A DNA stretch of 64,000 nucleotides from assembly GCA_000818945.1 (NCBI GenBank), contig KN805373.1, forward strand, positions 807,392 through 871,391, in the 5' to 3' direction. This document shows positions 1 to 8,722 of this stretch, piece by piece (positions within the stretch are counted from its first letter, which is position 1; every line of letters starts with the position of its first letter). The position numbers and the translations under genes were made by a program. The notes under the pieces were generated by a model. The model saw only the letters and a program-made list of their open reading frames with translations, ran no database searches and was not told the origin of the DNA. This DNA is from Schizochytrium sp. CCTCC M209059. Lineage: Eukaryota > Sar > Bigyra > Thraustochytrida > Thraustochytriidae.

Positions 1-528
1 TCTCTGCTCTGCTCTGCTCTGCTCTGCTCTGCTCTGCTCTGCTCTGCTCTGCTCTGCTCTGCTTTGCTCTGCTCTGCTCTGCTCTGCTCTGCTCTGCTCT
101 GCTCTGCTCTGCTCTGCTCTGCTCTGCTCTGCTCTGCTCTGCTCTGCTCTGCTCTGCTCTGCTCTGCTCTGCTCTGCTCTGCTCTGCTCTGCTCTGCTCT
201 GCTCTGCTCTGCTCTGCTCTGCTCTGCTCTGCTCTGCTCTGCTCTGCTCTGCTCTGCTCTGCTCTGCTCTGCTCTGCTCTGCTCTGCTCTGCTCTGCTCT
301 GCTCTGCTCTGCTCTGCTCTGCTCTGCTCTGCTCTGCTCTGCTCTGCTCTGCTCTGCTCTGCTCTGCTCTGCTCTGCTCTGCTCTGCTCTGCTCTGCTCT
401 GCTCTGCTCTGCTCTGCTCTGCTCTGCTCTGCTCTGCTCTGCTCTGCTCTGCTCTGCTCTGCTCTGCTCTGCTCTGCTCTGCTCTGCTCTGCTCTGCTCT
501 GCTCTGCTCTGCTCTGCTCTGCTCTGCT
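1..528. repeat. Pentanucleotide array (TCTGC/GCTCT)n running into the assembly gap
   Basis: About 105 almost perfect copies of the 5-mer, with one visible variant (GCTTT near 61-65). The array is cut by the window start on one side and by Ns on the other, so its true length is unknown. An open frame runs through it only because a 15-base period has no stop; it is not a gene. The unit is not the TTAGGG-type telomere repeat. Confidence 0.97.
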
Positions 529-933
529 NNNNNNNNNNNNNNNNNNNNNNNNNNNNNNNNNNNNNNNNNNNNNNNNNNNNNNNNNNNNNNNNNNNNNNNN
601 NNNNNNNNNNNNNNNNNNNNNNNNNNNNNNNNNNNNNNNNNNNNNNNNNNNNNNNNNNNNNNNNNNNNNNNNNNNNNNNNNNNNNNNNNNNNNNNNNNNN
701 NNNNNNNNNNNNNNNNNNNNNNNNNNNNNNNNNNNNNNNNNNNNNNNNNNNNNNNNNNNNNNNNNNNNNNNNNNNNNNNNNNNNNNNNNNNNNNNNNNNN
801 NNNNNNNNNNNNNNNNNNNNNNNNNNNNNNNNNNNNNNNNNNNNNNNNNNNNNNNNNNNNNNNNNNNNNNNNNNNNNNNNNNNNNNNNNNNNNNNNNNNN
901 NNNNNNNNNNNNNNNNNNNNNNNNNNNNNNNNN
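529..933. other. Assembly gap (run of N)
   Basis: Only Ns are present. The gap joins two different tandem repeats (a 5-mer on the left, a 12-mer on the right), so the assembler probably failed in low-complexity DNA. The promoter of the lectin gene to the right may lie in it. Confidence 0.99.
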
Positions 934-1003
934 CGGGCGCGAGATCGGGCGCGAGATCGGGCGCGAGATCGGGCGCGAGATCCGCGCGCGAGATCCGCGC
1001 GCG
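934..1003. repeat. 12-bp tandem repeat CGGGCGCGAGAT
   Basis: Four to five head-to-tail copies of CGGGCGCGAGAT, the last ones changed to CCGCGCGCGAGAT, ending directly at the ATG of the lectin gene. The block is GC-rich and begins at the gap edge, so more copies probably exist. It forms the visible 5' leader of the next gene. Confidence 0.9.
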
Positions 1004-2632
1004 ATGCCGGCGACGATGAAGAAGAACGGCCTCCTGGGCCGCGCCGCGGCCGCGGTGCTCGCGATGGCGGTGCTCGCGCGGGCGCAGGATTGTGACGTGA
1101 ACTCGAACGGGAACTCCGTGGGGCTGCTGTCGCGCGACACCTTCGTGGAGAGCGAGATGGACGTCAAGGCCCTCTCCTCCATCGACAGCGACGGCAACCT
1201 GGTCCTGCTGGACTCCTTGTCCGGTACGGCCTCGCAGGCCTGGTTTGAGGACCAGCTCCGCATGGGGGACGGCTTCAAGGCCACCTTTGACTTCTCCAGC
1301 ACGGACTACGTCGACGGCCTCGCCTTCGTTGTGCAAAACAACCGGACCATCAACACCATGACCGGCACCAACACGAACCTCGGGTACATTGGGGGATTCA
1401 ACAAATATCTGGGCATCAACATTGAAACGTGCTCAAACTTTGCCAGCCCCTGCGGAGACGCTCTCATCAAGGTCTGGACCCGCACCAGCGACGGCACCGA
1501 TACTGAGGTCGGATCCACCTCCGCCGGAGACATTTCGTATGATCTGACCGATGGCAACGTCTACCGCGTCGCTGCCACGTACTCGGCGTATAACGGCGAA
1601 GTGGCAGTGGAGTTCGGCCTCGCCTCTGGCACGCTCGAGCCGCTTCTGACTGTCACGGTCGGCGATCTCGAGTCCATTCTCGAGTCTCGCTTTGCGTACG
1701 TCGGCTTCTCGGCCTCTGTGACCGATAGCATCACCTCGGGCGAGCTCAAGGTCGACAATCTGGACATTGTCGCGCTACCCTCCAACACATACATTTCGTC
1801 GGATCTGGGCGAGAGCATCGATTGGGGCCGCTCGTACGTTTTCACTCTGGCCTTGCGGGACGACTGCGGGACGCAGATCCAATTTAACGTCCTCGGCGAA
1901 AACGAGACATACAGTGACACGGTGTGGGCGAATCTCACCAACGTCGACTATGTGACGGAGAACAATCTCGAGGACGAGTCGGACTACACGCTTGGTGTCG
2001 ACTACTACAACCCGGCGTCTTTGACTCTCAACGACGACGGCGCAATCGACATTCGATTTGACCTTCCTTTCCGGGTGTCTGCCACCTGGCGGCTCTCTGT
2101 CGAGTACATGGGCGTTGCGACGGCTGATTTGCCTCTCGAAGACGCGCTCAAGACGCACGAGCCTTCCGCCGGTACTGCGCTGCCCACATGGGGTCTTGCA
2201 CTTCTCATTGTCCTTATTATCCTCATCATTATCGGTCTCGTTTACGCCGTCTGGCGCCTCAAGCGCTACAGAGACAAGCTCAGACAGAACGAGGACAATA
2301 TCGAGGCTGGTAAGGAAAAGGCCAAGCTCGACGCTCTCGACCACGAGGTCGAGTACTCGGTGAACCCCATGCTTGGTACTCCCGAAGAAATGAAGCGAAA
2401 GCTCGCCGAGAACGAGCGCGAGCTCGAGCGCCTGCGCAGCGGCAAGAATAGCACATACGATGATGCGAGCACCATCGCCGAACTCCAACGCCAGAACGCT
2501 GAGCTTCGCGAGGAGATGAACAAGCTCAAGCGCGAAGCACAGCAAGAGGAGGCTTTGCAGTCTTCGTATACGCCTGCGGTGCAGGCCCCAGCAAAGACGG
2601 ACCGCAAGCAGTACGGCCAAGGCAGGGCATAA
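1004..2632 (+). CDS. L-type (legume-like) lectin domain type I membrane protein
   Basis: Predicted secretory-pathway membrane protein of 542 residues. A signal peptide sits at residues 5-27 (MKKNGLLGRAAAAVLAMAVL, cut near ARAQ). A beta-rich lumenal domain follows, with the L-type lectin signature DGLAFVVQN near residue 105 and the paired GGFNKYLGINIETC region. A second lumenal domain reaches about residue 385. One transmembrane helix (about 393-417, rich in L/I/V) precedes a charged cytoplasmic tail with coiled-coil heptads (about 435-525). Known L-type lectins of this shape (ERGIC-53/VIP36 group, plant lectin receptors) bind high-mannose glycans; this tail lacks an obvious KKXX or FF exit motif, so cargo-receptor function is inference. 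The ATG at 1016 would put the signal peptide exactly at the N-terminus and is an equally good start. Confidence 0.8.
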   Translation: MPATMKKNGLLGRAAAAVLAMAVLARAQDCDVNSNGNSVGLLSRDTFVESEMDVKALSSIDSDGNLVLLDSLSGTASQAWFEDQLRMGDGFKATFDFSSTDYVDGLAFVVQNNRTINTMTGTNTNLGYIGGFNKYLGINIETCSNFASPCGDALIKVWTRTSDGTDTEVGSTSAGDISYDLTDGNVYRVAATYSAYNGEVAVEFGLASGTLEPLLTVTVGDLESILESRFAYVGFSASVTDSITSGELKVDNLDIVALPSNTYISSDLGESIDWGRSYVFTLALRDDCGTQIQFNVLGENETYSDTVWANLTNVDYVTENNLEDESDYTLGVDYYNPASLTLNDDGAIDIRFDLPFRVSATWRLSVEYMGVATADLPLEDALKTHEPSAGTALPTWGLALLIVLIILIIIGLVYAVWRLKRYRDKLRQNEDNIEAGKEKAKLDALDHEVEYSVNPMLGTPEEMKRKLAENERELERLRSGKNSTYDDASTIAELQRQNAELREEMNKLKREAQQEEALQSSYTPAVQAPAKTDRKQYGQGRA

Positions 2633-3086
2633 ACAGCAGCAACAACATCAACAACTCCATCACCATTATCATCATCAACAACAACAACAACAACAACAAC
2701 CGCGACGGCTACAACAACGACGCTTTGCCGTGTGACTCTTTCCCGTTAATCTGTGTTTTTTCTTTGTCCCATTCCTTCATCTTTCTTTTTCTTTTTCCTT
2801 ATTTTAACAGTCAAGCGACTTTTGCTCTTGCGATTGCACAAAAAGCCATTAAACTTCGTCGCGTTTGGTTTGCTTTGCTTTGCTTTGGTCCTCATGGCAC
2901 ATCTTATTTACGCTGTGTGAACTAACAGTAAGATCGGTTGACTATCACCAATAAGAAGAGCCCAACGCATTCAATACGATGACCCTTGTAAAGCAAATTT
3001 ATCCAAGGAGAATGAAAAGGAGTCAGATGGAAGTCAGAGTCTATTCTTGATTTTTTCTACTATTATCATTCCCGGAAAAAGCTGCC
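2633..3086. other. Convergent intergenic region / 3' UTRs
   Basis: Separates the lectin gene (+) from the phosphodiesterase (-), tail to tail. It opens with CAA/CAT-rich triplet sequence (2635-2720), then a T-rich stretch. I see no conserved ORF or RNA gene. Confidence 0.7.
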
Positions 3087-6000
3087 CTATCTGTCACCTG
3101 ATGCAGGTTCCCGGGCTTCATCTGCTTTTGTTGAGTCCAAAGCCTCATTATTGTCAGTCCCCTCCGGCGCATGCTCTACCCTGGAAGCACGCGCGATACT
3201 GCTTTCTTCAACGATCTCTTTCCACGCAGCGCGGTTGCTCTCCAGCGTTTCGTACCGATCCACCAGCTGCGGAAAGATGTCCTGAATCACGGCCCAGAGG
3301 GGGCCGACAATAAAGTCTACAAAGCTGATCTGAAGCTTTCCTTTCGCAACAATGTCGTCAGGCGGACTACACATGTGAGGCTGAGATGGTAAACCGAGCG
3401 CTTTCTCTTGTAAGCTCTGATTGTAGAATTCTTGCACCACCAGGTCGGTCCAGCCCTGATATAAATCGAACCTCAGAACAGGGTTTGAGAGATCTGCCGC
3501 ATGAATTACCGTCTCCACAAGAAGCAGCCTGTCCTCGCGCTTGTCGCGATGGAAAATATCCGCAGCGTCGATCGCCACATAGGCCTCACTTGCGTCAGAG
3601 GCACGTGGGCCGTCTTCCTCGCCGTGATGGCCCATTGACGTAATCGGAGCCATCTTGCCCGAAGCGATCGTATCGAGTTTGGCGGCGCTCTTGGCTTGCT
3701 TTCGCTTAATGGTCACTGACGCAACCGAAAAGGTTCCGCGGCGCATCGGGCTTAGCGAAGTCATTCGTCGACCAGATGCACGAAGGTCTGGGTTTGGCCC
3801 TCCACCCGCGGCGGGGGGTCCCGTCCGACACCGCTCCTTGGTACTTGGCTTTGAGGTCATCGATGAGTTTGAAGTGCTTGGAAATGTCCGTCGATAAAAT
3901 TGCCTTCACGATCGTCTCTCGGACCTCTTGGCGAGCTTCCCTTCCTGGCATGTCTGCGAAGATGTTGCATGCATCCTTCTGCAGGATCTGAAATGTTTTG
4001 CTCGCGTGAAAGTTCTCCAAGACAGAAATGTCATTGTAGAGAATGGCGAGACTCGATCCGCTCGAGACCTGAAAGTCATTGTTGGTTCCAGGATGGCCTA
4101 GGTCGTGACACAGAGCGCCCACGAGAAGGGCAAGAACGTCGCTTGCTTTGAGAAGCTTGAAAATACCCTTGTGCAGCATCATCGAGCTTCCATGCAAGAC
4201 GCTCACACCATGCGCGAAATTATGGTACGGGTTTGGAAGATAGTTCTTGCGCACCTCTTCGACAAAAGCCTGTACCGTGGCCGTCTTGACTCCATATCGA
4301 TCAAGAACCTGAAACTTCTCGAGAATAGCCAACGAACATCCAACGAGATGATCCTCTGATAGCGAAAGAATGTCGAGATCCCAGCTCTCCAGGTGATGAC
4401 AATACGGATTGAGGGGTTCTCCTAGCAGCGCATCACCCCCGTCACTATGCAAAGCGTTGTTCAGATCTATATGGGAAGACATGTGCACCCCTCGTCCGTC
4501 CTCTGCAATTGAAATTCTTGTCATGCTGTTTTCCTTGCGGAACGCGCCTGGATTCGTCGAGCTTCCATATGCGCCTCGCGCGTTGACCTTGCGCTTCATT
4601 GGGTCGTACATTGATAAGAGTGATTGCAGGTGCTCGCTCGAGCCCTCATCGCCATCTGTAGAGGCCTGCATCATATATGTAAGATCCAGGTACTTGAAGC
4701 TAATGAGGTCCGTCAGATCTTCAATTGTAGCTCTGAGCAGATTTTCCTCCGTCTTGGCAAACGCAGGCGTGTCGCTGCTCGTCATTTGAACTGGCGACGT
4801 ATAAAAATTGGCGTTGATTGATTCGCTGAGTTTCATTTTGGTCAGCAAACCGCGCGAACTGAACGATCTCAGTCGCAGACTCGTGTGCTTGCTTCGCGTC
4901 TGCGGCCACGAAACTTCCTCGCCGGGTTTCTTGTTCAGTGCCACAACCACGCCAAAGGTTTCCGTATCCGTACCAAAAGGGACGCACATGAGTGACGAAA
5001 GCTGTGTTGCCTGATCCACACCAGCAAGCTCGAACAGTTGACTTGCGACGTCTTCCAGACGCCCGGTACCATACACCCGAGCGCATGTACCCTGCGTTAC
5101 GACCTCGCCCAAGAGCGATTCATCCTCAATCGCCATACGCGCACTCGAAGTTTGTCCCAGTTTACGCCAAAGTTGCATCTTCGACTCGTCCACCAGGAGC
5201 ACCATGCAGCATTCAGCGGACAGCAAATCCCGGAGGTAGTCCTCGTACATGGCGAGCGCCTTGAAAACGTCTTCGGTATTGTTGAAGATGTAGGACGAGT
5301 CCATGGAGGCTGTTAGCATTTGCTGTGATCGGTGCAGGCGTGTTTGGCGAATTTCGGTTTCCGCGGCTTGTTTAAGAAACGAGCCTGCTTCCAAGAAAAG
5401 CTTGAGCATTGCTTTATTCCCTCGAAACCTGCTCTCCGCAATCTCGTCGCCTACGCGTTTCAGCCGACAATACACCATTACAGCCCCGACATGTTCTGAT
5501 CTTGGGGAAGAAATTTGACTCACGAGCCCGTCCGACTTTGTTTCCTCGAAATCATCTCCAGATTCCTCCTCAGGGACCTTTAGCAGGCTGCCGGCCTCGC
5601 TAATTCTCGGTTTCATACCTTGCATTCCAGACTGAGTGCTTGATTCGCGGGTCATTCGTGGGCTCATCAGCGCGCTGCGCTCACCGTCGCTATACGTGAA
5701 AATGGGGATCGCTAGCATTTGTAGGATGCCTCCGGAGTCGCCTTCCACCTCCGACTCTACTTCCTCCATCCCTAGACATTGGTCTGCAAGTTTTTGGCCT
5801 TCCGTAATGTAGAGATGCTGAATGTCTCCAGCTTCACTAAAGGTGTTCACATCCCCTTGAACGCAAACGAGACCATAGTCATTTGCATAATCGTCGTCTA
5901 CATCAGCGAGATCTTTATGGACAAAAATACCGACGAGTGATGTCTCATTCGGCACGTCTACCCATTTTTTTGCGTGGTCAATAAAGACGCGTGCAGTCTC

Positions 6001-6357
6001 CTGCAAGGGCATCACAGCTCCTATGCTCCTCATGGAGTCCGTCATGAGATCTCGGAAGCGAGACACGTGCATGTTGATGCCGACCTCGGCCTGCTCATGC
6101 AGCTCTACCAGCTCTCGCAGGCACTCGCTTGTTGCACTCGAATCGTTGCCTGTTGCTCTTTGCTCGAGCAGTGATCTTGCTCGACTTTTTAGATCCTTCG
6201 CTATGTGCGCCTCACTTCCGCTTGCAATGGACACTGTGGAGCCCATGTTGCACTCGCCGCAGTTGACGCCACACAAGACTCGCGCCTGTGCTTTGCTAAG
6301 CAAAGGCAACTTTACTTTTTGTGTTTGAGGGGCGATCAATCCTGAAGCTTGCGGCAC
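3087..6357 (-). CDS. GAF-domain cyclic nucleotide phosphodiesterase (class I), frame broken near 3816
   Basis: Class I 3',5'-cyclic nucleotide phosphodiesterase. N-terminal part: two GAF-like regions (about residues 60-330, with a long acidic insert, and about 345-470). C-terminal part: HD-type catalytic domain with PYHNFAHG (about 705), CHDLGHPG (about 747), ILSTDISKHF, IHAADLSNP and the FVDFIVGPLW segment. The two metal-binding His/Asp motifs are intact. Domain order matches tandem-GAF PDEs (PDE2/5/6/10/11), where GAFs sense cGMP/cAMP. The frame changes between the HD half and the AADLSNP half. Either one base is extra in the six-G run at 3813-3818, or a 94-nt intron (3751-3844, weak GTACCA donor) is present. 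An internal start at 6246 gives MGSTVS, an N-myristoylation consensus, which would make the enzyme membrane-bound. Confidence 0.82.
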
Positions 6358-6667
6358 TCAACCACTCTACGCGAGTTCGCCATGCAGCGGCTTGTCTGGT
6401 GCCCCCCTTTGCTTCGCCTCACCTGCGCAAGGCTTACGGTTTGCGATGAACTTTTCACCGAGAGAAGATGTCGAAGACTTGACGCTGACAACGCTGGACA
6501 CCCGTGTGCTTGGCTTGGTGATGGTTGTGAAAATGCTCATACCCGGCCTTGTCTTTTGCAAGAAGATCTTTACAATATGTTTGACTCCAACGTTGTCGTC
6601 GTCGTTGTTGTCGTCGTCGTCACCACTTTAGGCGATGCCAAAGCAGTACCTACGCAAAAGCTATTAG

Positions 6668-6704
<37 letters not shown>

Positions 6705-7714
6705 TAGCAGTAGCAGCAATAGCAGTAGCAGCTCGCTCTCAATCCGCGCCTGACGCACCGCTTTCCCCCAATCCCCCCAAAAGGCTTTCTGCTCGTTCAA
6801 TTCGAGCACCTCCTCGCCTGCGCAAGCTTGCCAGCGCAAGCTCGCTACTCGTCTGTCTCCTTCAAGAAGTCAATCGTAGCAACTCATGGAAAGGAAGGCC
6901 TAAAAAGCAAGTCAAGGCAAATCGAGGCAAGGCTCATCTCAATAATAATAATAACATATGGATTGATCCGTTGCAGGTAATGCACCCCTGACCTGGGCCG
7001 TCCCGGCGGCCTGCTTGGCCGGGATCCGCGCTCAGCGATGTATAAGGTTAGCTGTGTTCGATTCCGAGTCAGTATAACTTTCCTCAATGAACATTGTGCA
7101 GAAGCTAGAAGGCCTCGTGTAGGTGTTTCCAGCGTATCAAATGAAGGCCTTGGTTTCTCTCATTAAGCAATCCGTACGACGAGGTGTGATAACAGGAAGT
7201 AAAGAAATCAGAAGCTTTGGCTCTTGCCTGCATGCACCTTTCGCCGAGTGCTGCTGTCTGCTGGTGACGAATGTATCTGGCTGATAGACAGTCTCTAGGC
7301 TGGCTTCGCTGATGCCTTTGCTTCGTAGGCTTTAGGGGAAGAGATCACTGCTGAGGGAGTTCCTCGAAAACCTAAAGTCGGATGAAAGCTATCGCGAGAC
7401 TTGAACGACACAGCCCGGGTCTTCCTCATGAACAAACCTTGTTATATATTCGTCCGAAAGAGCAGCTCGACTCCCTATCAGAACTCAGCCGGGCCGAGTC
7501 CGAGTCAGAAGCCTCTGCTCAGCGGTATTGTAACGGATATTCTTCCCCTTTTTAAAAAGAGACAAAAATTCTCGGCGCGAGAATGCGCCAAAGTTCGCAC
7601 CGCTTCACGGCTATATCCGGCGCAAAGTTGCGCCGGATTCCTCTGTTTCGATCTGCGAGCGTGCAACCAAATCCGAGCGGTGTCGACGCACGCCCGCAAC
7701 ACCCCACGCATGGC
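6358..7714. other. Divergent intergenic region with triplet repeats
   Basis: Lies between the starts of the phosphodiesterase (-) and Atg10 (+). It holds a GTC/GTT-rich tract (about 6590-6627), a long AGC tract (about 6669-6732) and a short AAT tract (6942-6953). Open frames here translate the repeats (poly-Val, poly-Ser, poly-Leu) and are not credible genes. I see no RNA gene. About 1.3 kb is long for this genome, so a missed short gene cannot be excluded. Confidence 0.6.
6669..6732. repeat. AGC/AAT-interrupted AGC microsatellite
   Basis: Roughly 20 AGC triplets, interrupted by AAT and AGT triplets. It lies upstream of both flanking genes and outside any supported coding frame. Confidence 0.85.
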
Positions 7715-8611
7715 ATGGCAGGGCGCGAAGCGTACTTGCGCGAGGGCGAGGTGTTTCGGAGGGCTTGCGAGGACGTCCCCCCTTGGAGCGGCTGGTTCTG
7801 GACTCGTAACGCGGAAGGCCTCACGTGGTTGCGGCATCCGGGTTTCCCCCTGGAACTGCAATCGAGTTTAGAGCAGCAGGAGCAGCAGCAGCAGCAGCGG
7901 CAGCAGCAGCAACACAAGTACCAGCCAGGGTATGAAGCACACAGGCCTCAGCAGCATCAATGCTCAGCGCAGCGTACGTATGATCAAAGTTCGGCTAATC
8001 GCGATCCCGAGCAACTTATGGGACAAGCGCTCAAAGAGAATGGGACCGAGGCGTTCCTCCACGATTTGGAAGAGCCGCTCTTGGACGACAATGGCGCCTC
8101 CTCGGTGTCTACGTCTGCTGGAAAACATAAGACTGGTCTACTTGTGCCCGAAATTCTTTTTGCTGAGGCATACAAAGTTCCTGTCGCATGTTTCACAGTT
8201 ATTGGCCATGACGGAACGCGTAAACGCCTGAGCTCTTCGGAGCTCGACACTATGCAGGTCCCCTGCCCCGTAAGTTTATTAAAGCGATATCAGAGATGGC
8301 ACGGAGAAAGTATGGAGATACGAGGCTGTGATTCAGAAGAATTGACTTTTTATGAGTCAAATCCGCCTCAAAAGTGCCAATTGCCCGTGTCAGAAGTAGA
8401 GCACCCCCACGATCCCTTTGCAACAACATTCATGGTTCATGCTTGCGATACTGAAATGCTCATGCAGATTGCACAGCCGAAAACATCATTTTCGATGGTG
8501 ACATGGTGGTCTATGGTTGCACCGAGTATGGGTCTCCGACTCAGTCCAGGTTGCGTGGCTGCTGCACTCGCAGCAGAAAAGCGAATCGCCTTGGGGAGCG
8601 TGAAAACTTGA
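7715..8611 (+). CDS. ATG10: Autophagy E2-like conjugating enzyme Atg10
   Basis: E2-like enzyme that in known systems moves Atg12 from Atg7 to Atg5 during autophagosome formation. The N-terminal helix region (EVFRRACEDVPPWSGW) matches the family's FxxA...W...W start. A Gln-rich linker follows (about residues 53-70). Then come LLDD, the strand YKVPVACF, the HPHDPF segment, the catalytic-Cys region FMVHACDTEML, and VTWWSMVAPSMGLRLSP, the family C-terminal motif. The usual HPC triad reads HAC here; the Cys is kept. The in-frame ATG at 7583 would add 44 residues with no resemblance to the family, so 7715 is preferred. Single open frame of 298 residues. Atg3 is the main alternative, but the short length and VAPSMGL motif favour Atg10. 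Confidence 0.75.
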   Translation: MAGREAYLREGEVFRRACEDVPPWSGWFWTRNAEGLTWLRHPGFPLELQSSLEQQEQQQQQRQQQQHKYQPGYEAHRPQQHQCSAQRTYDQSSANRDPEQLMGQALKENGTEAFLHDLEEPLLDDNGASSVSTSAGKHKTGLLVPEILFAEAYKVPVACFTVIGHDGTRKRLSSSELDTMQVPCPVSLLKRYQRWHGESMEIRGCDSEELTFYESNPPQKCQLPVSEVEHPHDPFATTFMVHACDTEMLMQIAQPKTSFSMVTWWSMVAPSMGLRLSPGCVAAALAAEKRIALGSVKT

Positions 8612-8722
8612 AAGTCGACAGCCAAGTAGTAAACACTGAACAATAGGAAGTTTCAAAACCTTTCAATTTTTAGGGGCCTGTGCACATTAAGGCCTAGTGC
8701 CTTGCAATGTGGAGTGAAATTT

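Noticed and set aside
1..528. Telomere
   Set aside because: TCTGC unit does not match known telomere units, and the array runs into a gap inside the sequence.
64..1095. 343-residue frame Leu-Cys-Ser-Ala-Leu repeat across the array and gap
   Set aside because: Artifact of a stop-free 15-base period plus unknown bases.
1775..2620. 281-residue minus-strand frame inside the lectin gene
   Set aside because: Shadow frame; the plus strand has signal peptide, lectin motif and TM in order.
6570..6839. Poly-Leu minus-strand frame
   Set aside because: Translation of an AGC microsatellite.
7048..7080. tRNA-like TTCGATTCC near 7059
   Set aside because: Flanks do not form a T stem and no acceptor stem or anticodon arm could be drawn.
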